In this document: piece by piece, positions 1 through 7,428 of the stretch
How the letters are laid out: each line of letters opens with the position of its first letter
Position numbering within the stretch: position 1 is the stretch's first letter
Assembly: GCF_036226765.1 (NCBI RefSeq)
Contig: NZ_CP109017.1
Span: 4,775,001-4,839,000 of the forward strand
From: Streptomyces sp. NBC_00670
GTDB taxonomy: Bacteria; Actinomycetota; Actinomycetes; Streptomycetales; Streptomycetaceae
Direction of reading: 5' to 3'
DNA: 64,000 bases
Program-made: the position numbers and the translations under genes
Notes under the pieces: model-generated
What the model was told of the DNA's origin: nothing
Databases searched by the model: none
The model's input: only the letters and a program-made list of their open reading frames with translations

Positions 1-70
1 GCGCGGGTAACGCGCCCTCGCGCGCGTCGTCGCATGCTCGTCCTCGCGCGCCGCGCCCTCGCGTGCCGGG

Positions 71-106
71 GCGGGCCGCTCCGGTGCCGTGCCGTGAGCG
101 GCCCGC
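71..106 (-). terminator. Hairpin downstream of the S9 peptidase gene
   Basis: Perfect 11-bp arms, GCGGGCCGCTC at 71-81 and its complement at 96-106, with a 14-base loop. It lies just past the stop of the minus-strand peptidase gene, where a factor-independent terminator is expected. There is no U-tract, which is usual for Streptomyces terminators. Confidence 0.6.
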
Positions 107-122
107 CTCCGTCCCCGGATTC

Positions 123-2255
123 CTACGCGAGCCCCAACGACCTTCGCAGGAACTCCAGTTGCAGTCGCAGCAGATTCTCCGCGACCGTCTCCTGCGGGGT
201 CATGTGCGTGACGCCCGACAGCGGCAGCACCTCGTGCGGCCGCCCGGCGGCCAGCAGGGCCGACGACAGCCGCAGGGAGTGCGCGACGACGACGTTGTCG
301 TCCGCGAGGCCGTGAATGATCATCATCGGCCGGTGCGGGCCCTCCGCCGCGTCGACGAGCCCCGCGTCGTCGAGGAGCGAGTTGCGCCGGTAGACCTCCG
401 GCTGCTCGCCGGGCAGGCCCAGGTACCGCTCCTGGTAGTGCGTGTCGTACAGCCGCAGATCGGTGACCGGAGCCCCGACCACCGCCGCGTGGAAGACGTC
501 CGGGCGGCGCAGCGCGCCGAGCGCGGCGAGGTACCCGCCGAAGGACCAGCCGCGGATCGCGACCCGGTCCAGATCGAGCGGGAACTCCTCGGCGAGCGCG
601 TGCAGCGCGTCGACCTGGTCCTGGAGGACGACGTCCGCGAGCTCGTCCCGTACGGCCTTCTCCCACGCCGGGGAGCGGCCCGGCGTGCCCCGCCCGTCCG
701 CGACGACCACCGCGAAGCCCTGGTCGGCGAACCACTGCGAGGTGAGGTGCGGGTTGTGCGCGGCGAGCACCCGCTGGCCGTGCGGACCGCCGTAGGGGTC
801 CATCAGGACGGGCAAACGGGGACCGCCGGTCTCACGGGGGTAGTCCGTAGGCATAAGCACGGCGCATGGGATTTTCCGTGCGCCCCCCTCTACGAGGCTC
901 ACGCGCGGGGAGAAATTCGGACTTTCCGCGTACGACGCCACGGTCGCCGTCGGCTTGCCGTCGCGAAGTACCTGCACACGGGCGCCCGGCCGGTCCAACA
1001 CCGCGCTGACCAGCACGGTCACGCCCCCGGCGCGCACCGCCGAGTGCACGCCGGGCTCCTGCGAAACGCGCTCCACCCCGAGCTCGTTCACCCGGTGGAC
1101 GTGCACCTCGCCGAGCTCCGGGTCGGCCGCCCCCGCCCCGGCGGAGGCCGAGACCAGGACGTCGTCGGCGCCGACGTCAAGTACCGCCCGCACATGCAAC
1201 TGCGGCCCGGTCAACGGGCGTTCGCCGACCGCGAGGACCCGCGCCCCGCCCTCGTCGGCGATCCGCACGAGCTGTCCGGAGGGGCTCCAGCACGGCACCC
1301 CGGGGAAAAGATCAAGCCAAGTTGGATCTTCGTCGGCGTGCACCATCCGGGTCGCTCCGGTGTTCGGATCGACCGCGAGAATCAGTTGACTGCGCTGGTC
1401 GCGGGCCTGCACGAGGATGAGCGGCGCACCCGCCGCTGACCAGTGCACTCGCGCCACATAGGGGTAGCCGGCGCGGTCCCAGACCACCTCCGTGCGCACT
1501 CCGTCCAGGCCGAGCACGAACAGCCGTACGTCCGCGTTGTCCGTACCCGCAGAGGGGTACGCGACGGGCTGCGGAGCCCGGCCCGGATGCGCCGGGTCGG
1601 AGATCCACCACCGCTGCACGGGGGTGTCGTCCACCCGCGCGACCAGCAACCGGTCCGAATCCGGGGACCACCAGAACCCGCGAGAACGGGACATTTCCTC
1701 GGCCGCGACGAACTCCGCGAGACCGTACGAAACGCCCTCCGACTCCGGTTCCAGCAGCGCCCGGTCGTCCTCGCCCTCCGCGCCCACGACCCGCAGCGCG
1801 CCCCCGGCGACATAGGCGACATGCCGCCCGTCCGGGGACGGACGCGGATCGACCACCGGTCCCGCGGCGGGCAGTTCGCGCGCCGTACCGGCCCGCAGCT
1901 CGGCCGTGAAAAGCCGCCCTGACAAGGCGAAAGACGCCAACTCGACGGCGCCGTCGGTGGCGTAGCCGACGATGCCGGCGCCGCCCTCACGGCTGCGCTC
2001 GCGCCGTGCGCGCTCCTCCGGCGGCAACTGCTCGTCGGCGCCCGCGAGCAGGGCCGCGGGGTCGGCCGCGAGCCGCTCCGCGCCCTCCTCCATGTCGAGA
2101 ACCCACAGCTGCTGCACCCGGTCGGTCCCGGTCGCGGACCGCAGGAACGCGACCCGCGACCCGTCCGGCGCGACCGTGAACGCACGGGGCGCGCCGAGGG
2201 TGAAGCGTTGCGTACGCGCGTGCTGGCGCGGGAAGGAAAGTGGCTCGGTCGTCAT
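123..2255 (-). CDS. S9 family prolyl oligopeptidase / dipeptidyl peptidase IV-like
   Basis: A 710-residue serine peptidase, cytoplasmic as no signal peptide is seen. The N-terminal two thirds resemble the DPP-IV beta-propeller (DPPIV_N; repeated blocks such as SPDGRHVAYV and WSPDSDRLLV). The C-terminal ~230 residues are the S9 alpha/beta hydrolase: the nucleophile serine is in GWSFGGY, the aspartate near GLADDNV and the histidine in GVTHM. DPP-IV relatives have an EE pair that binds the substrate N-terminus, and FVAAEEMSR fits this. The ATG at 2255 (MTTEPLSFPRQ) is chosen because upstream residues have atypical composition. The family cleaves Xaa-Pro peptides; the physiological substrate is unknown. 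The gene is transcribed alone, divergent from the 64-aa peptide gene. Confidence 0.9.
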   Translation of the reverse strand: MTTEPLSFPRQHARTQRFTLGAPRAFTVAPDGSRVAFLRSATGTDRVQQLWVLDMEEGAERLAADPAALLAGADEQLPPEERARRERSREGGAGIVGYATDGAVELASFALSGRLFTAELRAGTARELPAAGPVVDPRPSPDGRHVAYVAGGALRVVGAEGEDDRALLEPESEGVSYGLAEFVAAEEMSRSRGFWWSPDSDRLLVARVDDTPVQRWWISDPAHPGRAPQPVAYPSAGTDNADVRLFVLGLDGVRTEVVWDRAGYPYVARVHWSAAGAPLILVQARDQRSQLILAVDPNTGATRMVHADEDPTWLDLFPGVPCWSPSGQLVRIADEGGARVLAVGERPLTGPQLHVRAVLDVGADDVLVSASAGAGAADPELGEVHVHRVNELGVERVSQEPGVHSAVRAGGVTVLVSAVLDRPGARVQVLRDGKPTATVASYAESPNFSPRVSLVEGGARKIPCAVLMPTDYPRETGGPRLPVLMDPYGGPHGQRVLAAHNPHLTSQWFADQGFAVVVADGRGTPGRSPAWEKAVRDELADVVLQDQVDALHALAEEFPLDLDRVAIRGWSFGGYLAALGALRRPDVFHAAVVGAPVTDLRLYDTHYQERYLGLPGEQPEVYRRNSLLDDAGLVDAAEGPHRPMMIIHGLADDNVVVAHSLRLSSALLAAGRPHEVLPLSGVTHMTPQETVAENLLRLQLEFLRRSLGLA

Positions 2256-2324
2256 GCCCCGACCATATTGGCCATGCGCCCCCTTGTGCGGCCGTGCGCG
2301 GGACGATGCGCGCGCCCGGATAGT

Positions 2325-2330
2325 TATGAT
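2325..2330 (+). promoter_or_regulatory. Possible -10 element (TATGAT) for the 64-aa peptide gene
   Basis: The divergent spacer 2256-2432 contains an A/T-rich stretch with TATGAT, a close match to the housekeeping -10 consensus. It lies about 100 bases before the GTG start at 2433. No convincing -35 was found, so this is a weak call. Confidence 0.3.
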
Positions 2331-2432
2331 CACAAGCGCATAGTGGGTATGAACCCGCTGGCTGCTGTACGGATATGTCTGCCCCCATAGTCCGACCCCC
2401 CGCGTCCCTGGGATCTTTGGAGGTGAACCGCC

Positions 2433-2627
2433 GTGGCACTCTCGATTTCGGCGGTGGTGCTGCTGGCGATCATCGTCGTTCTGCTGATCAGGAAGTCAGG
2501 CCTGAAGGGCGGACACGCGGTGGTCTGCGTGCTCCTCGGCTTCTACCTCGCCTCCTCGACGATCGCCCCGACGATCAACGACCTGACGACGAACATCGCG
2601 GGGATGATCGGCAGCATCAAGTTCTGA
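2433..2627 (+). CDS. Small hydrophobic membrane peptide (64 aa)
   Basis: Begins at GTG with a strong ribosome site GGAGGTGAA at 2419-2427. Residues 1-19 (MALSISAVVLLAIIVVLLI) form one membrane segment, then a basic hinge RKSGLKGG, then a second moderately hydrophobic stretch around VVCVLLGFYLASSTIA. The tail TINDLTTNIAGMIGSIKF is polar and amphipathic. Peptides of this form are frequent in Streptomyces but have no assigned function. It is monocistronic and followed by a clear terminator. I am confident it is a real gene and have no functional call. Confidence 0.75.
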   Translation: MALSISAVVLLAIIVVLLIRKSGLKGGHAVVCVLLGFYLASSTIAPTINDLTTNIAGMIGSIKF

Positions 2628-2687
2628 CACGGGTCCCCGAGCGGCGCCTCCGCACCCCGGAGGCCCCCGGGCCCCGCCAGGACGGGA

Positions 2688-2720
2688 CACGGGCCCCGAA
2701 CCCGGGGTCCGGGGCCCGTG
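2688..2720 (+). terminator. Terminator hairpin after the 64-aa peptide gene
   Basis: Perfect 11-bp arms (CACGGGCCCCG at 2688-2698, complement at 2710-2720) around an 11-base loop that can pair further within itself. It sits 60 bases after the stop codon. Confidence 0.7.
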
Positions 2721-2842
2721 CGGTGACCTTCCCGCTGTCCGGCTGCCCCGGATGCGCCCGCGTATGCCGGCAAGCTCATACGTCTCCCTCGCTGATCGGG
2801 TCAGCCATAGACTGCGGCGGAAGTCGAGGGGGGAGCACGATC

Positions 2843-3553
2843 ATGGACTTCGATGACGCCCTGCGCAGAGCGCGGAGCCAGGCCGATCAAGCCGCTACGG
2901 AGGAGCAGAGCGAGCAGCAGTGCGTTGCCCGAGTGATTGCGGCGTCGGAACAACGGATCGCGAAGGTGTTCGCCGAAGCCAGGTCTCACCTGCCGAGGGA
3001 ACACCCCCGGCAGGTATTGCAGTTGCGCGCACGCACAGGGAGGTTCGCACGGGGCCGCTTCGACGTGATCGGACGGCTGTGGCCGCTGGGTAGCCTGCTC
3101 TATGCGGAAGACGGAACCCTCTACGACCCGTCTCGTTCCTTCGGTGGAGCAGGACTGGCACCCATGAGGGCGGGCGACCCGCGGATCGCCGGCCGTTTGC
3201 ATGGAAACGCCGACCTGCTTGCCTGGCTGCGAGGCGGCGGCGTCGCCCCCGAGACCATGGTCTGCACGGAGGGCGAGCCTATGAGGATCGCTGACGCGGT
3301 TGCGGTGACCAAGACGATCGTGCGGCTTGACGGCGGCTCCGGACTCGGCGGCCTTGATCGGGGCACGTTCTTCGGTTACCTGAAGACATCGAGTGGACCG
3401 TTCAGGGCCGACGAGGCGGGATCCCTCCTCGTAACCGTCAAGGAAGCCGGCGCTGAATCCATGGGCTTTTCCGTCCCTTACGAGTACAACGACGTCAACC
3501 TGTTCTTCGAGGAAGCCGTGGCGCACTCGGTCATGAACTTGACCAGGCGCTGA
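2843..3553 (+). CDS. Hypothetical protein (236 aa)
   Basis: I do not recognise the family. The ATG at 2843 is preceded by a G-rich ribosome site (gaggggggagc) about 8 bases upstream. The first ~45 residues are charged and Gln/Glu-rich with heptad character (DDALRRARSQADQAATEEQSEQQ), likely helical. The rest is mixed alpha/beta, with a Gly-rich turn (RLDGGSGLGGLDRGTFFGYLK). No signal peptide or membrane segment is seen. It has more A/T-ending codons than its core neighbours, which suggests transfer. It lies in a variable patch, directly upstream of an ATPase fragment in the same frame. Confidence 0.65.
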   Translation: MDFDDALRRARSQADQAATEEQSEQQCVARVIAASEQRIAKVFAEARSHLPREHPRQVLQLRARTGRFARGRFDVIGRLWPLGSLLYAEDGTLYDPSRSFGGAGLAPMRAGDPRIAGRLHGNADLLAWLRGGGVAPETMVCTEGEPMRIADAVAVTKTIVRLDGGSGLGGLDRGTFFGYLKTSSGPFRADEAGSLLVTVKEAGAESMGFSVPYEYNDVNLFFEEAVAHSVMNLTRR

Positions 3554-3554
3554 A

Positions 3555-3766
3555 CTGAGGCGCGCCCCGCACCGGAGATGCGCCTTCCCGAACTCCAAAC
3601 TCCGCGCCCCGAGGCGGAGTCGGGACGCGGCCTGCACCTCGTCGAGGCGCTGGCCGACCGCTGGGGGGTCACCGAGGAACGATTCCCCTGCAAAACGGTC
3701 TGGGCGGAACTGCCCGTTCAGGCACCGGAGCACGGATTCGCGGGCTCCGGTGGGCCCAGCGCCTGA
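3555..3766 (+). pseudogene. C-terminal fragment of an anti-sigma/SpoIIAB-like ATP-binding protein
   Basis: The ~60 codons that begin right after the preceding stop, in the same frame, encode ESGRGLHLVEALADRWGVTE and then KTVWAELPV. This is the typical end of the Streptomyces HATPase_c regulator family (normally ~140-150 aa). The N-terminal N-box and G1 parts are missing, and a 63-aa reading frame from the ATG at 3578 has no ribosome site. I read it as a gene remnant left by a deletion or insertion that brought in the upstream protein. Confidence 0.65.
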
Positions 3767-3999
3767 AAGACAAAGGACGTCGGGAAAGCACCCGTACCAA
3801 GCCCCACCCCTCCCGCCCGTAAGCGGCGAAGGCACTGGTCACTCGGGTGGGTGAACATCCCCGGCTCCGCTGGATTTGGCGAGCGCCGACGGTCCACGCT
3901 CAGCACGAGCACGACACACACCGGACATACGTCGGCCCCCGCCCGGGACTTGCACTCCCAACGCGAGGGCCTGACCACCAAGGAACACCAGACTTCCCG

Positions 4000-4683
4000 A
4001 TGGATACCCAAAACCCTAGCGTGCCCCCGCACGCCCCGTCCCGTACGACGGACGACAACCACCCGAACCAGGACCGGCACCGGGACGGCCACTGGGCGAA
4101 CCGCCCCGGCGGGCTCCTCCACGACAACACCCGCCACACCACCCGCTTCACGGTGATCGGCAACCACCTCGCCCAGCACCGCCAGTTGTCCTTGCTGGCG
4201 ATCGGGCTCGCCGTGCACCTCCAGTCGCTGCCGAAGGGCACCCGCGTCGACATCAAGACGCTCGCCGCCCGCTTCCCCGAGGGCGCGACCCGGATCGCGG
4301 CCGCCCTGCGCGAACTGGAGGCCCACGGCTATCTGCGCCGCTCCCGCGAACGCGCCCCCGACGGCCGCATCGTTTCCCGCACGGTCTCCTGCAACCAGCC
4401 GGGCGCCACCCGCCGCCCCCACGAGCCCTCGGCGAAACCCCGCTCGAAGTCGCACGAGAGGCGAGCCGCCCGTAAGCCGCTTCCCGCCGTCCCGCAGCCC
4501 GCGTATCCCGCCCCCACCCTCCTTCAGAAGGCCACGGACCTCCTCGCGGGCCTGCACCGCCGCGACCCCGCCCGAGCGCCACCCGCTCCAGAACTGCCCC
4601 GGCTGCGACCACGCGTTCAGGGCTCCCGAGCCGGGCCGCTGCCGCGCTTGCCGAATCGACCCCCAGGAGGCCGCCTAGCATGA
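4000..4683 (+). CDS. Helix-turn-helix regulator with its C-terminus out of frame (likely damaged)
   Basis: Residues ~45-115 (from ATG 4000) match a Streptomyces HTH protein family: FTVIGNHLAQHRQLSLLAIGLAVHLQ, then a winged-helix-like DIKTLAARFPEGATRIAAALRELEAHGYL with a basic beta-wing RRSRERAPDGRIVSRTVS. Relatives continue with a linker and end in a small cysteine-rich zinc-finger tail. Here the frame runs instead into Arg/Pro-rich sequence, while the expected tail is encoded in the +1 frame at 4586-4678 (separate entry). An internal out-of-frame deletion is the simplest explanation. The protein may still bind DNA. The start is uncertain; the frame stays open upstream to 3847. Confidence 0.6.
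   Translation: MDTQNPSVPPHAPSRTTDDNHPNQDRHRDGHWANRPGGLLHDNTRHTTRFTVIGNHLAQHRQLSLLAIGLAVHLQSLPKGTRVDIKTLAARFPEGATRIAAALRELEAHGYLRRSRERAPDGRIVSRTVSCNQPGATRRPHEPSAKPRSKSHERRAARKPLPAVPQPAYPAPTLLQKATDLLAGLHRRDPARAPPAPELPRLRPRVQGSRAGPLPRLPNRPPGGRLA
4586..4678 (+). pseudogene. Detached zinc-finger tail of the HTH regulator, +1 frame
   Basis: Translating from 4586 in the frame +1 to the regulator gives LQNCPGCDHAFRAPEPGRCR, continuing with AC and ending at TAG 4676-4678. The four cysteines (C-x2-C...C-x2-C) form the treble-clef-like tail expected at the end of this regulator family. Its presence shows that the upstream gene lost an internal piece whose length is not a multiple of three. Confidence 0.6.
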
Positions 4684-4736
4684 ACGTGACGATCCTTGCC
4701 CGAGCCCGTGGGCACACACGACGAGGAGCGAGCGCC

Positions 4737-5327
4737 ATGACCATCGCACCCGACGACGCGCAGCAGGGCGCCTCCCACTACCGGGCCATGCGCGACTTCC
4801 TGCAGTCCATGGACGACACGCTGCCCGGCAAGTTCGAGATCACCAAGGAAGGGATCGTCCACGACATGATGTCGCCGGGAGGTCCGCACGAAGTCACTGC
4901 CGCCCACGTCAGCCGTCGTCTGGAGAGGGTCATGCCTGGCGAGCTCCTGGCCCACAACGGCACCCCCGACGTGGAGGACGAGCCCGAGAACATCATGCGC
5001 CACCCGGACGTGATGGTGATCGCCTGGTCCGACCTGGACGTCGAAGGGTCGATCGACCCGCTTACGGTCATGGCCGCCGTCGAGATCGTCTCCCGCTCCA
5101 ACCCCGACAACGACTGGATCGGCAAGACGCGGGACTACCCCCTGCTCGGCATCCCCGTCTACGCGATCTTCGACCCTCGTACCGGCACCGGCGCCGTCTT
5201 CACCGACATCCATCCCACCCCGGACGGCCCCCGCTACGCCACCCGCAAGGACTTCGTGTACGGCGAGGACGTCACCATCGGCGAGTGGACGATCCCGACG
5301 GACGGTCTGCCGCGCTACCGGGACTGA
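4737..5327 (+). CDS. Uma2 family (DUF820) PD-(D/E)XK nuclease-like protein
   Basis: A 196-residue protein of the Uma2/DUF820 family, a restriction-endonuclease-like fold of unproven activity that is greatly expanded in Streptomyces. Diagnostic parts are the N-terminal KFEITKEGIVHDMMSPGG, RHPDVMVI (catalytic Asp), VEIVSRSNPDND (Glu, with the family's S-x-S/N-x-x-x-D) and KTRDYPLLGIPVYAIFDPR (Lys, Tyr). The ATG at 4737 has AGGAG eight bases upstream. The last 56 bases overlap the 3' end of the opposite-strand VanZ-RDD gene. An HTH regulator immediately upstream is a common Uma2 setting. Confidence 0.85.
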   Translation: MTIAPDDAQQGASHYRAMRDFLQSMDDTLPGKFEITKEGIVHDMMSPGGPHEVTAAHVSRRLERVMPGELLAHNGTPDVEDEPENIMRHPDVMVIAWSDLDVEGSIDPLTVMAAVEIVSRSNPDNDWIGKTRDYPLLGIPVYAIFDPRTGTGAVFTDIHPTPDGPRYATRKDFVYGEDVTIGEWTIPTDGLPRYRD

Positions 5328-6573
5328 CGGGGTCCGCAGCGGCCTCCGTCGCCTCGGCACAGGGGAGTGCGGGCACCGCTCGCGCCCGCCTGGCATGCGG
5401 CAGGGCTTCGTTGCGTACGCCGGAGAGGACCTCGTGCGGGCCCAGGCCCTCGGGGTGGCGGCGGACCGCGCGTATCCACCAGACCACGACGGCCAGGCAG
5501 GCGCCGGGGACGAGGAAGCCGGCCAGCGTGGTCGCCGGGTCGGCGGCCAGGGCGTACGCCACGTCCCGGTAGCCGACGCCCCGTACGGCCTCCGTTCCGG
5601 CGGAGGCGGCGCGGAGGGCGGCGTCGGGCAGGGCGGTGCCCGCGACGAACCACAGCAGGGCGAAGGGGAGGCCGAGCAGGGCGGCCCGTAGCGACAGCGC
5701 GCCGGTCCCCGGCCTGTCGCCGCTTCCCGTGACCAGCTTCAGCAGCAGCACGTGCTTGCCGGGGGTCGCGCCGCTCCAGCGCGGCACCACCACGAACCAG
5801 ACCAGCCAGACGAGAAGCGGAACCCACGGCACCGGGTCCGGGCCCAGGACGAGGAAGACGAGCACGGCGAGGGACCCGGCCAGCAGGACGACGCCCGTCA
5901 CGTCGAGCAGCAGTGCGACCAGGCGTCGGCCGAAGGGAACCCTCAGCGGGTCGAGGGCGCGCGCGTCCAGCGTGCTCAGGTCCGGCAGCGCGCGGGCCAG
6001 GGGCCCGGCCAGTGCCCAGCCGAGGGCCGCGCCCGCCGTGTTGGCGAGCAGATCGTCCACGGCGAAGAGGCGGTAGGGGCAGTCGTAGAGCCCGTACAGG
6101 CCGGTGAACTGCGTGACCTCGAAGAAGAGCGACCCGGCGAGGCCCGCCAGGGTGGCGGCCACCGGCCCCCGCCGGGCGTGCACGCGCACGAAGACCCCGA
6201 GCGGGAGCAGCAGGGCCAGGTTGAACACCGTCTGCCAGACCGCCGGGTTGCCGAGCACCAGGTCGTGGAAGGTGACGCGGTGGTGCGCCTCCTTCCAGAT
6301 GTCGCCGACGAAACTGCCCGGCATCCACTGCGGGTGCGCGAACGAGGGGTACTTGGCGCACACGTCCACGGACGCGGACGGCAGCGGCACGATCGTCAGA
6401 CAGAAGGCCGTGAGCGCGTAGTACACGCCCCCGAACAGCGAGAACGTGCGCCAGCGCGTCATCACCCCGTGCCGCCGGTAGACCACGACGGCCATCGGCA
6501 CGAGCAGCAGCAGGGCGAGCCCCGGGAAGAGCAGGGCGGCCGTACGTATGGGCAACAGATAGGAGTCCGTCAC
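5272..6573 (-). CDS. VanZ-RDD fusion membrane protein
   Basis: A 433-residue polytopic protein. Residues ~10-200 are a VanZ-like domain: four to five membrane helices, the block NLALLLPLGVFVRVHARRG, then FEVTQFTG and FAVDDLLANTAGAALGW, which carry its conserved acidic and Asn residues. Residues ~215-380 are an RDD domain (FGRRLVALLLDVTG, with the Arg-Asp pair relaxed, and WSGATPGKHVLLLKLV). VanZ relatives affect teicoplanin susceptibility; RDD proteins are often ion antiporters. The start GTG 6573 lies 7 bases after a TATAGT element, so a leaderless mRNA is likely. The C-terminal tail is Ala/Pro-rich, and its codons overlap the Uma2 gene. Confidence 0.85.
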   Translation of the reverse strand: MTDSYLLPIRTAALLFPGLALLLLVPMAVVVYRRHGVMTRWRTFSLFGGVYYALTAFCLTIVPLPSASVDVCAKYPSFAHPQWMPGSFVGDIWKEAHHRVTFHDLVLGNPAVWQTVFNLALLLPLGVFVRVHARRGPVAATLAGLAGSLFFEVTQFTGLYGLYDCPYRLFAVDDLLANTAGAALGWALAGPLARALPDLSTLDARALDPLRVPFGRRLVALLLDVTGVVLLAGSLAVLVFLVLGPDPVPWVPLLVWLVWFVVVPRWSGATPGKHVLLLKLVTGSGDRPGTGALSLRAALLGLPFALLWFVAGTALPDAALRAASAGTEAVRGVGYRDVAYALAADPATTLAGFLVPGACLAVVVWWIRAVRRHPEGLGPHEVLSGVRNEALPHARRARAVPALPCAEATEAAADPVSPGSAADRPSGSSTRRW

Positions 6574-6581
6574 GGCTCGCA

Positions 6582-6613
6582 CTATACACAGCACGTATAC
6601 ATGCGGTGTATAG
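6582..6613. promoter_or_regulatory. 32-bp near-perfect palindrome over the VanZ-RDD promoter
   Basis: CTATACAC at 6582-6589 pairs with GTGTATAG at 6606-6613 around a central GTATAC at 6595-6600; 28 of 32 positions are symmetric. It covers the presumed -10 region (TATAGT on the minus strand) of the VanZ-RDD gene and lies about 50 bases past the TetR gene stop. Size and symmetry fit a dimeric TetR-type operator, but the regulator that binds it is not shown. Confidence 0.7.
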
Positions 6614-6661
6614 ATCTTGGTGCGAGGTTCGTGCGGGCGGGAGGCGGGTGGGTTCCTCCGG

Positions 6662-7261
6662 CTAGGCGGGGGTGGGTTCTCCCGGCTGGGCCGGGCGCAG
6701 GCCGTCGAAGAGGACGTGGAGCATGCGGGCGCGGGACGGCGGGGAGTCCGCCGAGGCCGCGGCGATGCCGTAGGTCAGGCGGAGGATGTCGCGGGTCTCG
6801 ATGTCCTCGCGGACCGTGCCCGCCTCCTTCGCCGCGTCCACCAGCGTCTCCGCCGCGTCCATGAACCGGTCCTTGTAGCGCAGCAGCAGGTCGGGGGTCT
6901 GGGAGAGGGAGAGCGCCGTCTTGAACGTCGTGGCGATGCCGCGCTGTTCGAGTGCGTCGACGAGGTGTTCGCGCACCCAGCGCTCCAGCGCCCTGCCCGG
7001 CGCCTCCTGCTCGGCGAGCTTCGCCGCGCGGTCCGCGAGCGCCGCGATGTCCGGGCCGTAGACCGCCGCGACCAGGGTCTCGCGGGTGGGAAAGTGCCGG
7101 TACAGCGTGCCGGGGCCGACCCCGGCACGGCGCGCGACGACGTCCAGCGGTGCGTCCACGCCCAGTTCGGCGAAGGTCTCGCGCGCGGTCGCCACGAGGT
7201 GGTCGTAGTTGCGGCGCGCGTCGGCCCGCATCGGCCGCGGCTGCGACGGTGCCTCGTTCAT
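6662..7261 (-). CDS. TetR/AcrR family transcriptional regulator
   Basis: A 199-residue regulator. Residues ~18-65 are the TetR HTH (RRNYDHLVATARETFAELG, then DVVARRAGVGPGTLYRHFPTRETLV), and the rest is an all-alpha ligand-binding domain. The ATG at 7261 has AAGGAGG six bases upstream. It is divergent from the aldo/keto reductase gene, and the shared 167-bp spacer carries a 28-bp inverted repeat. It therefore most likely represses that reductase and itself. The ligand cannot be inferred. Confidence 0.88.
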   Translation of the reverse strand: MNEAPSQPRPMRADARRNYDHLVATARETFAELGVDAPLDVVARRAGVGPGTLYRHFPTRETLVAAVYGPDIAALADRAAKLAEQEAPGRALERWVREHLVDALEQRGIATTFKTALSLSQTPDLLLRYKDRFMDAAETLVDAAKEAGTVREDIETRDILRLTYGIAAASADSPPSRARMLHVLFDGLRPAQPGEPTPA

Positions 7262-7317
7262 CGGGGCCTCCTTCACGGGTTCCTCCACTGAGCCACTGAG
7301 CACGGAAACGGACGTCT

Positions 7318-7360
7318 TCTCCGCTTGGCTTTGCCCAAGCGGAGACTTTCTCCGTATAGT
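7318..7360. promoter_or_regulatory. Divergent TetR/aldo-keto reductase operator and promoter
   Basis: Perfect inverted repeat: TCTCCGCTTGG at 7318-7328 and its complement at 7335-7345 with a 6-base spacer. The half-site CAAGCGGAG recurs at 7374-7382. A plus-strand promoter for the reductase, TTGCCC at 7331-7336 and TATAGT at 7355-7360 with an 18-base spacer, overlaps the palindrome, so bound repressor would block RNA polymerase. Confidence 0.75.
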
Positions 7361-7428
7361 CGTCGTCGTGAGCAAGCGGAGGAACTCTCCGTTTGCCGCT
7401 TCCTGCTTCCTCTCCGGGAGATCGTCCC

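Noticed and set aside
3930..4000. tRNA-like piece (gggagtgcaagtccc resembles a T-arm on the minus strand)
   Set aside because: The loop lacks the conserved TTCRA, and no anticodon or acceptor stem could be folded around it.
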